Shown here piece by piece: positions 16,605 to 24,807 of a stretch of DNA of 32,652 bases. This stretch comes from Rhodospirillaceae bacterium (lineage in GTDB: Bacteria > Pseudomonadota > Alphaproteobacteria > GCA-2731375), in assembly GCA_002731375.1 (NCBI GenBank), contig PCBT01000054.1, positions 24,196-56,847 of the forward strand, written 5' to 3'. Each line of letters opens with the position of its first letter. Position 1 is the stretch's first letter. A program made the translations under genes and the position numbers. The notes under the pieces were generated by a model. It made no database searches and had not been told where the DNA came from. It saw only the letters and a program-made list of their open reading frames with translations.

Positions 16605-17066
16605 CTATGTGTCGAGACTGGATGCCACCCGTAGGATGGCGCCCGATACCTCGGTCACGCGAACCTTGCTGCCAGCGGGTAGATCCGTCCCTTCCACGGT
16701 CCAGATGCCGTCGTCCACCTGCATGCGTCCGCGTCCGTTGACGATGGCCTCATCCAGGATGAACTCCCGGCCTACATATTGCGCCCCGCGGCGGTTTAGA
16801 TCGGGATGGTCGGTGACCAGGGGCCGGCGTTTGAGATAACGGCGGGAGGCCACGATCGAGACCACGGAGAGGACGGCAAACAAGGTGAATTGCCATTTCC
16901 AATTCAGCTCCGGTATCAGAAAAACCACCGTGCCGACCACGCCGGCGGCGATGCCCAGCCACATGAACACGGCACCGGGGGCGAAAATCTCCAGGATTAC
17001 CAGGACCAGGGCAGCTATGAACCAGTCCCAATAGGCCAAGGTTTCCAGATAAAGCAGGACCTGCAC
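16605..17066 (-). CDS. NfeD-like membrane protein
   Basis: The 153-residue protein has closely spaced hydrophobic segments in its first half (starting LETLAYWDWFIAALVLVILEI, then MWLGIAAGVVGTVVFLIP and a third around FTLFAVLSVVSIVA). A C-terminal OB-fold domain follows (GAQYVGREFILDEAIVNGRGRMQVDDGIWTV type). This is the short NfeD form that partners with SPFH proteins. The start is taken as GTG at 17066 because GGAGG lies eight bases upstream and overlaps the end of the SPFH gene; a longer ATG start at 17153 would lie inside that gene. NfeD-SPFH pairs are membrane quality-control or microdomain proteins. Confidence 0.88.
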   Translation of the reverse strand: MQVLLYLETLAYWDWFIAALVLVILEIFAPGAVFMWLGIAAGVVGTVVFLIPELNWKWQFTLFAVLSVVSIVASRRYLKRRPLVTDHPDLNRRGAQYVGREFILDEAIVNGRGRMQVDDGIWTVEGTDLPAGSKVRVTEVSGAILRVASSLDT

Positions 17067-17070
17067 CCTA

Positions 17071-18045
17071 CTAACCTCCACTACGCGGGATGGGGGAGCC
17101 GGAGGGGGCGCCGTCACCGCGGTCATTGAAGCTTTCGCGGGCGATCTCGGCAATGCCGGCGACGGAACCCATGACCGATGTTGCGTCCAACGGCAGCATC
17201 AGGATTTTCTGATTACGGGACGAGGCGATCTGACCTAGTGCATCCACATATTTCTGCGCCACGAAATAGTTGATCGCCTGCACATCGCCCTTGGCGATGG
17301 CCTCCGATACCATTGCCGTCGCCTTGGCCTCGGCCTGGGCCTCGCGCTCCCTTGCCTCGGCATCGCGGAAGGCTGATTCACGCCGCCCCTCGGCCTCCAG
17401 AATGGCGGCTTGCTTCTCTCCTTCCGCGCGCAGGATTTCGGCCGCCCGGGTGCCTTCAGCTTCCAGGATGCTGGCGCGTTTTTCCCGCTCCGCCTTCATC
17501 TGCCGGGCCATGGCGTCAACCAGGTCGCGTGGCGGAGCGATATCCTTGATCTCTATCCGGGTGACCTTGATGCCCCAGGGTGAGGTGGCGTCATCGACCA
17601 CGGTTAACAGGCGGTGATTGATTTCATCGCGCTTGGACAGCAGTTCATCGAGATCCATGCTGCCCATGACCGTGCGGATATTGGTCATGGTCAGGTTCAG
17701 GACCGCGCGTTCCAGTTGGCTGACCTCATAGGCGGCAGCGGCCGCGTCCAGCACCTGGAAGAAGACGATGCCGTCGACAGCCACCATGGCGTTGTCTTTG
17801 GTGATGACTTCCTGCGTGGGGACGTCGAGAACCTGTTCCATCATATTCATCTTGGCGCCGAGACGATCGACGATGGGTACGATCAGATGTAGGCCGGGCA
17901 CCAGAGTGCGAGTATAGCGGCCAAAGCGTTCGACCGTGTATTCCATACCCTGAGGCACTGCCTTGACGCCCGCGATTACCATGATTATGGCAAGCAGGAC
18001 CAGAACAAAAACAAAGATGCTTGAGCCGTCGATGCTGAAATACAT
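17071..18045 (-). CDS. SPFH/Band 7 protein, QmcA/stomatin type
   Basis: The 324-residue protein begins with a membrane anchor (SSIFVFVLVLLAIIMVIAGVKAV) followed by the Band 7 domain (VPQGMEYTVERFGRYTRTLVPGLHLIVPIVDR, SPWGIKVTRIEIKDI). It ends with a long Ala/Glu/Arg coiled coil (EAEGTRAAEILRAEGEKQAA and similar repeats). It likely forms large membrane-associated oligomers with NfeD. The ATG at 18045 is preferred over one 16 codons upstream because AAAGGA lies seven bases before it and it starts directly before the membrane segment. NfeD follows at once, so the two are cotranscribed. Confidence 0.92.
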   Translation of the reverse strand: MYFSIDGSSIFVFVLVLLAIIMVIAGVKAVPQGMEYTVERFGRYTRTLVPGLHLIVPIVDRLGAKMNMMEQVLDVPTQEVITKDNAMVAVDGIVFFQVLDAAAAAYEVSQLERAVLNLTMTNIRTVMGSMDLDELLSKRDEINHRLLTVVDDATSPWGIKVTRIEIKDIAPPRDLVDAMARQMKAEREKRASILEAEGTRAAEILRAEGEKQAAILEAEGRRESAFRDAEAREREAQAEAKATAMVSEAIAKGDVQAINYFVAQKYVDALGQIASSRNQKILMLPLDATSVMGSVAGIAEIARESFNDRGDGAPSGSPIPRSGG

Positions 18046-18149
18046 GCTAGTATCCTTTGCTGGCGAAATTTGCACTATTCCATAGTTTTGCATAAATGCC
18101 GTCCACTACAACTGAAATGATGGCGGAATTGGCGGGGTGAAATCCGGAG

Positions 18150-18632
18150 ATGAGTAATTCAAGCAGGATTCATTCGTTCCATCCCGAACGCTACGGTGAT
18201 GTGAAATCGGCGGTGCGGGCCTTGTTGCATGCGGTTGGTGGAGAGGCCAGGGCGGCGGCGGCCTGCCGGGTCTCTAAATCCACCCTGTCCGAATACGGCA
18301 ACCCACGCTACGACGAGCGGCACATGCCCCTCGATGTGGTCCTGGCCCTGGAACAGGCGGCGAGGGAAATGCCGGTGACCGAGCATCTGGCCGCTGAACA
18401 TGATGCGCTGTTGTTGCATCTGCCATCGGTAGAGGCGGCGGGAGGCTGGATGGACCATCTGACTTCCATCGGCAAGGAAGCCGGCGACGTCTTTCACCGG
18501 GCTGGTGAGTATCTGGCCGATGACGGCGAAATCGATGCCCAGGAGGCGCCCGGTCTTTTGAAGGAAGTGGATGAGTTATTGGCGGCCGTTGCTGCCATGC
18601 GTGCCGCCGTGCGCGCCCGTATACCGAAGTAG
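18150..18632 (+). CDS. Small conserved-looking protein with a possible HTH
   Basis: The 160-residue protein is not recognised with certainty. Residues 32-50 (EARAAAACRVSKSTLSEYG) look like a helix-turn-helix, in the style of phage CII-like or XRE-type regulators, followed by a helix with PLDVVLALEQAARE. The C-terminal half is acidic and helical (DDGEIDAQEAPGLLKEVDELLAAVAAMRAAV) and could be a dimerisation coiled coil. No phage genes surround it. It is divergent from the SPFH-NfeD operon, separated by about 100 bases that contain the short palindrome ACTAT-TCC-ATAGT. It may regulate that operon or itself, which is inference. Confidence 0.6.
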   Translation: MSNSSRIHSFHPERYGDVKSAVRALLHAVGGEARAAAACRVSKSTLSEYGNPRYDERHMPLDVVLALEQAAREMPVTEHLAAEHDALLLHLPSVEAAGGWMDHLTSIGKEAGDVFHRAGEYLADDGEIDAQEAPGLLKEVDELLAAVAAMRAAVRARIPK

Positions 18633-18641
18633 GTAAGGCAG

Positions 18642-19029
18642 CTATAGCAGTTCCAGGATTGCCTGGGCGCCTGTTTTCTCGATGCCGCCGGGATTATCTT
18701 CCACCTGTACGGTGCTGAATGTGCCATCGTCCACGACAATAGCGAAGCGCGTGCAGCGCAGACCCATGCCGCGTGCGGTTAAATCCAGCTCCAAGCCCAG
18801 GGCTTTTGTGTAATCTGCGCCGCCATCGGCCAGCATGGTGACCTTGTAGCCCACCTGCTGGTCCTTGCCCCAGGTGCCCATCACAAATGCGTCGTTGACC
18901 GCCATGCAGGCCGAACGGTACGATTTTCTTGCCGCCAAACAACTCGTCCGTGGAAACCGCTTCCGGTCCACTCTCGCCCAAGGGCATCAAGGTACCCGAG
19001 GGCATTTTGTCGCCAACCGAAATCGTCAT
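18642..19029 (-). pseudogene. Peroxiredoxin (Prx5-type), internally deleted
   Basis: The start is intact: GGGAGG before ATG 19029 and MTISVGDKMPSGTLMPLG, typical of the Prx5/AhpE-like family. The first frame reads to GGKKIVPFGL and then loses sense. The second frame resumes with ACMAVNDAFVMGTWGK and runs cleanly through LADGGADYTKALGLELDLTARGMG to the normal C-terminus ...GAQAILELL. Comparison with the family shows that about 31 residues between these points are gone, including the PGAFTPTCS loop with the peroxidatic cysteine, and the deletion (roughly 90-95 bases) also shifts the frame. The gene cannot make active peroxiredoxin. Small repeats such as GCCTGC at the junction (18905-18925) could have promoted the loss. 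Confidence 0.85.
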
Positions 19030-19141
19030 TGTAAACCCTCCCCATCACTGGATGATTGCTTTCGGGCATCCCCATGACCTTGTGAATTAGCCACGACATC
19101 TAATGTTGCCGGGGTTGGATGCAAAGCGCTGGCTGTAATTC

Positions 19142-20053
19142 TTATTTGCTTATCTCGAGACGGCGCTCTACCGCGCGGCCGCCATCCACCAGGGTCAGGG
19201 TCAGGACCTGGGTGGTTAGTACCGCCTTGGACATGCCGGCGAAGACCGGAAGTGCCAGGGCAACATCGTGGCGCCCTGGCCCAAAGGTGGCGTTTGGCCG
19301 GCCGAATCCGAATGGTTCAGGCCCTTCAACCATCAAATCGGGGGCCTGGAAGGGGCGCTCGGACCTGCCCTTGATATGCAGAATCTGCTCGCCGGCGGGG
19401 CCGCTCACCGTGGCGCTATCGATTGAAAGGCTGCCCTGGCCTGCCTTTTGTGGGATCAAATCCCGAAAATGCCGGATCAGGGGAGCGAAGGTGTTGTTTT
19501 CGGCCGCTTTGCCATCGGGGGCAAGCTTCAGCGACAGGTCCGCCTGCATGGGGACGCAAACCGTGGCGCAGATCATATAGTCCAGCTTCAATCTGGCCAG
19601 AGTTGCCTTGCCCGGCACCGTCGCGCGCAGCAGGACTGGCAGCACAACCTCGTCATGATAGCCGAAACTGTCGAAGCCAAAGGCGCTGAAGCGCCGCGGT
19701 GCCGGCCAATGCACGTCCGCCGTGGCCAAGTTCTGGGAAGCGGACCAGTCAAGGCGGGGCGGTGCTCCCGATTCGCCCGGATTGCGCCAATATGTCTTCC
19801 AACCGGGCGTAAGCTTGATCTGAACCCCCAGCCAGATCCGCCCCTGTGCATCCATGCTGCTCTGTCCGGCGATTAGCCGCGCGGCGGTATCCGCGCCCTT
19901 TTGCCAACCGCCCGAAGATGTTTCCGCCCGGACCGGCGCGTAGAACAGCATGGCGGCCAAGATTGGGCCAGCTAGCCAGAAAAATGCCAATTTACGAGGT
20001 TTTAAGCTCAAATTCCGTATCTTTGCTTTGCCTGGAGCGCGGAAATATTCCAT
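19142..20053 (-). CDS. Exported DsbD alpha-domain (DsbD_N-like) thiol protein
   Basis: The 303-residue protein has a basic, extended N-terminus, a hydrophobic segment (23-40) and a likely signal cleavage after VRA (43). The mature part follows the N-terminal domain of DsbD/ScsB, with GWKTYWRNPGESGAPP and the redox pair Cys162 and Cys166 in LDYMICATVCVPMQA. In DsbD this domain passes electrons from the membrane domain to periplasmic thiol proteins. The membrane beta domain and the thioredoxin-like gamma domain are not present here and are not seen nearby. It may work with a CcdA-like partner elsewhere. Divergent from the YqgE gene. Confidence 0.85.
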   Translation of the reverse strand: MEYFRAPGKAKIRNLSLKPRKLAFFWLAGPILAAMLFYAPVRAETSSGGWQKGADTAARLIAGQSSMDAQGRIWLGVQIKLTPGWKTYWRNPGESGAPPRLDWSASQNLATADVHWPAPRRFSAFGFDSFGYHDEVVLPVLLRATVPGKATLARLKLDYMICATVCVPMQADLSLKLAPDGKAAENNTFAPLIRHFRDLIPQKAGQGSLSIDSATVSGPAGEQILHIKGRSERPFQAPDLMVEGPEPFGFGRPNATFGPGRHDVALALPVFAGMSKAVLTTQVLTLTLVDGGRAVERRLEISK

Positions 20054-20151
20054 GCTTCACAGTGTGTAATATAGGGGATAATTAACTTATATGGGCTGAC
20101 AATAGCCTAACTTTGGCGTGAACAATTGACTTCCCTCGACGGTAAGCTCAA

Positions 20152-20754
20152 GTGGATGATATGGGATCTATGGAAAAAAATAATGAAGGCGCGGCAGAAG
20201 ACGGTTACATGACCGGCCAACTGTTGATTGCCATGCCCACCATGAGTGATCCGCGGTTCGAACGGACTGTAATCTATATGTGTGCCCATTCCGCCGATGG
20301 TGCCATGGGATTGGTGGTCAACAAGCAGGCGGACGAGATCGATTTCCCCGAATTGTTGAACCAGTTGGAGATCGAGACCGAAGGCGTCAAGGACCCTATT
20401 CCGGTCCTGGTTGGTGGCCCGGTGGAAACTGGCCGCGGATTTGTCCTGCATTCTTTGGATTACCGCCAGGATTCGACCCTGGAAGTCAGTGACGAGGTTG
20501 GCCTGACCGCCACCGTGGACATTCTGCGCTCCATCGCCGAAGGCGAGGGGCCGGCCCATAGCCTGCTGACACTTGGTTATGCCGGTTGGTCCGCCGGTCA
20601 ATTGGATGACGAGATCCAGGCCAACGGCTGGCTTAATGTAACGGCCGATGTCTCCCTGCTGTTTGATGGCGCCCTGGGCGAAAAATGGGACCGCGCGGTG
20701 CGCAAGGTAGGCATCGATCCGTCCTTCCTGTCAGCGGATGCCGGGCATGCGTGA
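20152..20754 (+). CDS. YqgE/AlgH family protein
   Basis: The 200-residue protein carries the UPF0301 signature [21 protein letters not shown] near its start, [25 protein letters not shown], and [15 protein letters not shown] with NGWL downstream. The biochemical function is unknown; the AlgH name comes from an alginate phenotype in Pseudomonas. The start codon is uncertain: GTG 20152, ATG 20161 or ATG 20170 are all in frame before the conserved region and none has a clean ribosome binding site. Confidence 0.93.
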   Translation: MDDMGSMEKNNEGAAEDGYMTGQLLIAMPTMSDPRFERTVIYMCAHSADGAMGLVVNKQADEIDFPELLNQLEIETEGVKDPIPVLVGGPVETGRGFVLHSLDYRQDSTLEVSDEVGLTATVDILRSIAEGEGPAHSLLTLGYAGWSAGQLDDEIQANGWLNVTADVSLLFDGALGEKWDRAVRKVGIDPSFLSADAGHA

Positions 20755-20766
20755 CTGGGCATAAAA

Positions 20767-20798
20767 AACTATATTTCTATAATTCTAGAAATATAGTT
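20767..20798 (+). promoter_or_regulatory. Perfect palindromic operator with embedded TATAAT, before arsR-like gene
   Basis: AACTATATTTCTA (20767-20779) and its exact complement TAGAAATATAGTT (20786-20798) flank a 6-base spacer, about 34 bases before the ArsR-type start. TATAAT, the consensus -10 hexamer on the plus strand, sits at 20778-20783 in the centre of the palindrome. A dimeric winged-helix repressor bound here would block RNA polymerase. This fits autoregulation by the adjacent ArsR protein, although binding is inferred. No good -35 is visible and no U-run follows, so it is not a terminator. Confidence 0.7.
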
Positions 20799-20831
20799 GC
20801 AATTGCCTTTGGAGTGCCCTAAGTAAGCTCT

Positions 20832-21206
20832 ATGAACGAGATAATTAATCTATACGACAGTGCCGAACTGCAGCAGACCGCCGATACCATGGAGGCGTTG
20901 GGCAACGAAACACGCTTGGCGATTTTTACATTATTGGTGCCGGCGGGGCGGGGCGGTTTGACCGTTGGTACGGTGCAGGCACGCCTCAAGGTACCTGGCT
21001 CCACCCTATCGCATCATCTGGCCCGCTTGGTTCAGGTTGATCTGGTGCAGCAGGAACGGCAAGGGCGAAAGCTGATTTGCCGGGCCAATTATCGGCGTAT
21101 GGATGACGTCTTGAAGTTTCTGACCCGAAATTGTTGTGCCGCCGACGGCGTTGATGCTGGGCACGTGCACGATACTTCGGTCGAGCAAGAAGGATCCGTG
21201 GCATGA
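20832..21206 (+). CDS. ArsR-family winged-helix regulator with C-terminal Cys pair
   Basis: The 124-residue protein has the ArsR/SmtB core: EALGNETRLAIFTLLV, then an HTH (about 43-68) with VPGSTLSHHLARLVQVDLVQQERQGRKL. There is no CxC motif in the recognition helix, as found in classical ArsR. Instead Cys101-Cys102 (TRNCCAADG) follow the last helix, close to where some arsenic-sensing ArsR proteins have C-terminal cysteines, followed by GHVHD. It overlaps the permease gene by ATGA and lies behind a perfect palindrome, so it probably represses its own operon until an inducer binds. Arsenicals or thiophilic compounds are the likely inducer class, not established. Confidence 0.88.
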   Translation: MNEIINLYDSAELQQTADTMEALGNETRLAIFTLLVPAGRGGLTVGTVQARLKVPGSTLSHHLARLVQVDLVQQERQGRKLICRANYRRMDDVLKFLTRNCCAADGVDAGHVHDTSVEQEGSVA

Positions 21207-22240
21207 GTGATATCTCCCTATCCATCGCCGGAGCGGCCAAACGCGTTACTGATATCGATAAAGTCTGGCTGACAATTGGCGCCAGTCTGCTGCTCGGCGC
21301 TTTTGTCCTGCCGCAACAGACCATATCCTCGATCGGGTTCACGTCTGACGCGCTATTGCACATTGCGCCGTTCTTGGCTGTTTCTATCGGTCTGGCGGCC
21401 TATGCTAAGGCCTCGGGCGCGGACAATCTGATCGCTCGGGTGTTTCAGGGCCATGCGGTGCAGATGGTCGTTGCGGCCTCGGTGTTTGGCGCCCTTTCGC
21501 CGTTTTGTTCCTGCGGCGTTATTCCCCTGATCGCGGCACTACTGGCGATGGGCGTGCCCCTGGCGCCGGTGATGGCGTTCTGGCTGGCCTCGCCCTTGAT
21601 GGATCCGCAGATGTTCCTGCTGACCATGGGCACGCTCGGTTTGCCGTTCGCCGTTGGCAAGACCGCCGCCGCCCTGGGCGTTGGCCTGTTGGGTGGCCTA
21701 GCGACCCTGGCTTTTCAAAAAGCAGGAGGCTTTTCCTTGCCGCTGCGCGAAGGTGTGGGCGACGGCGGTTGTGGGGCTGGTTCCGTGCGCAGCGATGGCG
21801 AGGTGGTCTGGAAATTTTGGCGGGATGGTGCGCGGCGCCTGAAATTCGCCGATGAATCCTTGAAAACGACCTTGTTCCTGGGCAAGTGGCTAATTGTGGC
21901 CTTCCTGTTGGAAAGCGTCATGCTGGCTTATGTTCCCGCCGAATCTATTGCCGCTCTGTTGGGCGGCGAGAGCTTCTGGGCCATTCCCCTGGCGGCCATT
22001 GTCGGCGTGCCCGCCTATATGAACGGCTTTGCCGCCATTCCCTTGATGTCGGGCCTGATGGAACTGGGCATGGCGCCGGGCGCTGCCATGGCATTCATGG
22101 TCGCGGGCGGTGTCTCGTGCATTCCCGCCGCCATCGCGGTCTTCGCCCTGGTGCGTCTGCCGGTGTTCTTCTGGTATCTAGGTATTGCGCTGGTCGGCTC
22201 ACTTGCCGCGGGCATCGGGTTCCAGATGTTTATTGCCTAA
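21203..22240 (+). CDS. COG0701-type permease (ArsP/YraQ-like)
   Basis: The 345-residue integral membrane protein has eight or so hydrophobic segments and the family motif SPFCSCGVIPLIAALL (Cys102 and Cys104), followed by WLASPLMDPQMFLLT. A cytoplasmic loop of about 50 residues with Gly, Cys and charged residues splits the two halves, and a second half motif (GVPAYMNGFAAIPLMSGLM) repeats the first. ArsP members export trivalent organoarsenicals, and others in the family are uncharacterised. The ATGA overlap with the ArsR-like gene supports a detoxification operon. The actual substrate is not shown by the sequence. Confidence 0.88.
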   Translation: MSDISLSIAGAAKRVTDIDKVWLTIGASLLLGAFVLPQQTISSIGFTSDALLHIAPFLAVSIGLAAYAKASGADNLIARVFQGHAVQMVVAASVFGALSPFCSCGVIPLIAALLAMGVPLAPVMAFWLASPLMDPQMFLLTMGTLGLPFAVGKTAAALGVGLLGGLATLAFQKAGGFSLPLREGVGDGGCGAGSVRSDGEVVWKFWRDGARRLKFADESLKTTLFLGKWLIVAFLLESVMLAYVPAESIAALLGGESFWAIPLAAIVGVPAYMNGFAAIPLMSGLMELGMAPGAAMAFMVAGGVSCIPAAIAVFALVRLPVFFWYLGIALVGSLAAGIGFQMFIA

Positions 22241-22269
22241 CCGGCAATCTTACATTGTCTGAAAATAAT

Positions 22270-22299
22270 CCAAGGCCTTGGCAACAGCCGGGGCCTTGG
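22270..22299. repeat. Short inverted/direct repeat before fdhD
   Basis: CCAAGGCC at 22270-22277 is complementary to GGCCTTGG at 22292-22299 with a 14-base loop. The same bases contain a direct repeat of GGCCTTGGC (22274-22282 and 22292-22300) at an 18-base period. It lies between the permease stop and the fdhD start. It could be a hairpin ending the permease transcript, without a U-run, or a binding site for a regulator of fdhD. Confidence 0.4.
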
Positions 22300-22312
22300 C
22301 CATATTGGAGCC

Positions 22313-23131
22313 ATGAAAGAATTTCAACTCGCTCCCGTGCCCGAGGATGGCCGCCTGACGGAACAGGTCGGCGGCATTGATCAGAGCGGCGCGCCCGTCG
22401 ATACCCGCGTCGTCGTCGAACAACCCCTGACGTTGTATCTGAATGGCCAGGAAATCGTCACCATGATGACCATCGGCGACCATCCCGATTGCCTGGCCGT
22501 TGGTTATTTGCTGAACCAGAACATGCTGCGTTCCGATGACGAGTTGACCAGTATAGATTATGACGAGGAGCTATCGGTCGTCGTGGTGCGGACGGCGCGC
22601 AAGACGGATTTCGAGGAAAAGCTGCAAAAGAAAACCCTAACGTCCGGCTGTGCCCAGGGCACCGCGTTTGGCGATATCATGGAACATTTCGACGAGATAC
22701 TGCTGCCCATGGATGCCGTTCTGAAGACTTCGTGGATCTATGGACTCAGTCGCAAGATCAACCAGCGGCCCAGTCTGTATCTGGCCGCTGGGGCCATTCA
22801 TGGCTGCGTCCTGTGCGAAGAGGACCGGCCCCTGATCTATATGGAGGATGTGGGCCGGCACAATGCTATCGACAAGATCGCCGGCTGGATGTTTCTGAAT
22901 GGCGAGGGCATGGTCGGCAAGATTTGTTACACCACCGGGCGGCTTACCTCGGAAATGGTCATCAAGATCGTGCGCATGGGCATTCCAATTTTGATCTCCC
23001 GCTCCGGCTTCACAGCCTGGGGCGTGGGTCTGGCGCGTCAGGCCGGCTTGACCCTGATCGGCCGGGCAAAGGGCAAGCGCTTTATATGCCTGGCCGGCGA
23101 GGGCCGCCTGGTCTTCGATGCGGATGACTGA
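22313..23131 (+). CDS. fdhD: Formate dehydrogenase accessory sulfurtransferase FdhD
   Basis: FdhD transfers sulfur from a cysteine desulfurase to the molybdenum/tungsten bis-MGD cofactor of formate dehydrogenases. The 272-residue protein has the sulfur-carrying cysteine in LTSGCAQGT (Cys113). It is a single Cys where E. coli has a CxxC pair, a form seen in many family members. Also present are AGAIHGCVLC, MEDVGRHNAIDKIAG, TTGRLTSEMVIK and ISRSGFTAWGVGLARQAGLTLIGRA. No formate dehydrogenase is in the window. TTGGAG lies three bases before the ATG. It overlaps mobA by 14 bases. Confidence 0.95.
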   Translation: MKEFQLAPVPEDGRLTEQVGGIDQSGAPVDTRVVVEQPLTLYLNGQEIVTMMTIGDHPDCLAVGYLLNQNMLRSDDELTSIDYDEELSVVVVRTARKTDFEEKLQKKTLTSGCAQGTAFGDIMEHFDEILLPMDAVLKTSWIYGLSRKINQRPSLYLAAGAIHGCVLCEEDRPLIYMEDVGRHNAIDKIAGWMFLNGEGMVGKICYTTGRLTSEMVIKIVRMGIPILISRSGFTAWGVGLARQAGLTLIGRAKGKRFICLAGEGRLVFDADD

Positions 23132-23729
23132 CAGGCCGCCAATCATCGGTCTGCTACTGGCGGGCGGCGGTGCCCGGCGTATGGGCGGCGGCGACAAGTG
23201 TTTGCGCTTCCTGGGCGCGCGCCCATTATTGGCCCACGTGATTGAGCGCCTCTCGCCTCAGGTCGAGGCGCTGGTCCTCAACGCAAATGGCGCGCCTGAA
23301 CGTTTCGCCGCCTTTGACCTGCCCGTGGTGGCGGACAGCATTCCCGGCATGGTGGGGCCTTTGGCCGGTATCCTGACCGGGATGGAATGGTTGCGCGCGA
23401 ACCGACCTGAAATTCCCATGATGGTCTCCACGCCTACCGATGTACCTTTCCTGTCCCTGGATCTGGTGGCCCGTTTGACCGCCGCCAAGGCCGGGGCCAG
23501 CATCGCCTGTGTGCGCTCGAATGGTAGGACCCATCCACCTATCGCGTTATGGGATGTGGATCTGGCGGACGATCTGCGCCAGGCCATGGAGGGGGAGGAG
23601 ATGCGCAAGATTGATCTTTGGACGGCACGTCATGAACTGGTGCATGTGGATTGGCCGGTGGAACCATTCGATCCGTTCTTTAACGCCAACCGGCCCGAGG
23701 ATCTAGAACTGGCGGAGAGCCTGCTCTGA
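23118..23729 (+). CDS. mobA: Molybdenum cofactor guanylyltransferase MobA
   Basis: MobA attaches GMP to molybdopterin to form the MGD cofactor, which FdhD then helps to sulfurate. The 203-residue protein has the nucleotide-binding start GLLLAGGGARRMGGGDK, DSIPGMVGPLAGILTGMEW, TDVPFL and a late FFNANRPEDL, all typical. Either ATG 23118 or ATG 23124 may be used; both lie inside the fdhD end, which points to coupled translation. The next gene starts on the last base of its stop codon. Confidence 0.95.
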   Translation: MRMTDRPPIIGLLLAGGGARRMGGGDKCLRFLGARPLLAHVIERLSPQVEALVLNANGAPERFAAFDLPVVADSIPGMVGPLAGILTGMEWLRANRPEIPMMVSTPTDVPFLSLDLVARLTAAKAGASIACVRSNGRTHPPIALWDVDLADDLRQAMEGEEMRKIDLWTARHELVHVDWPVEPFDPFFNANRPEDLELAESLL

Positions 23730-24379
23730 TGACCTCCCCCAATCACAATGACCGCCCGGCGGGACGGGCCATTGATATGCTGCTGCTGCATTATACCGGC
23801 ATGGCGACGGCGGACGCCGCCCTGGCCCGGCTATGCGACGAGGCGGCGGAGGTTTCGGCCCACTATCTAATTGATGAGGGCGGCGAGGTTATTGCCCTGG
23901 TGGGCGAGGACCGCCGGGCTTGGCATGCGGGTGTTGCCTGCTGGGCCGGAGAGCGTGACGTCAACGGTTGTTCCATCGGCATCGAATTGGTTAATCCCGG
24001 TCACGAATTCGGCTACCGCGCCTTTCCCCAGGCGCAGATGGACGCATTGTCGACCCTGTGCTGGGAGATCCTGGGGCGCCATCCCATACCGCCCCATCGG
24101 GTGCTGGGCCATTCAGACGTGGCGCCGGCGCGCAAGGAAGATCCGGGCGAGTTGTTCGATTGGGCCGCCCTTGCGGCGGTGGGCATCAGCCTGTGGCCGG
24201 AAGCGTGTGAGGCAAATCCGGCCCTCGTGTTGGCAGATCTCGGATATGACGTGGCTGGTGCCGGGCTGGCGGCCTGCGCCACCGCGTTCCAAAGGCATTG
24301 GCGGCCCGCGAAAATCGACGGTGTGATGGATAGGGAATGTCAGGGCATGCTTGCCGGACTGCTTGACCAAATCGTCTGA
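23729..24379 (+). CDS. AmpD-like N-acetylmuramoyl-L-alanine amidase
   Basis: This zinc amidase removes the peptide from (anhydro)muramic acid. The 216-residue protein shows an amidase_2 domain with predicted zinc ligands His21 (LLLHYTGM), His128 and Asp138 (GHSDVAPARKEDPG), plus VSAHYLID and AWHAG. Residues from about 150 resemble a peptidoglycan-binding domain 1 (LADLGYD..., then FQRHWRP). No signal peptide is seen, so a cytoplasmic recycling role like AmpD is likely. The ATG shares a base with the mobA stop (TGATG), so fdhD, mobA and this gene form one unit. rnpB begins 16 bases downstream. Confidence 0.92.
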   Translation: MTSPNHNDRPAGRAIDMLLLHYTGMATADAALARLCDEAAEVSAHYLIDEGGEVIALVGEDRRAWHAGVACWAGERDVNGCSIGIELVNPGHEFGYRAFPQAQMDALSTLCWEILGRHPIPPHRVLGHSDVAPARKEDPGELFDWAALAAVGISLWPEACEANPALVLADLGYDVAGAGLAACATAFQRHWRPAKIDGVMDRECQGMLAGLLDQIV

Positions 24380-24395
24380 TCACCCCATGTTGCAC

Positions 24396-24802
<407 letters not shown>

Positions 24803-24807
24803 AATTC

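Noticed and set aside
18150-18632. Prophage remnant around the HTH-like gene
   Set aside because: No integrase, structural or lysis genes are nearby; only a loose HTH resemblance.
20767-20798. Terminator after the YqgE gene
   Set aside because: The stem is AT-rich, has no U-run, and contains a consensus -10 for the following gene, so an operator fits better.
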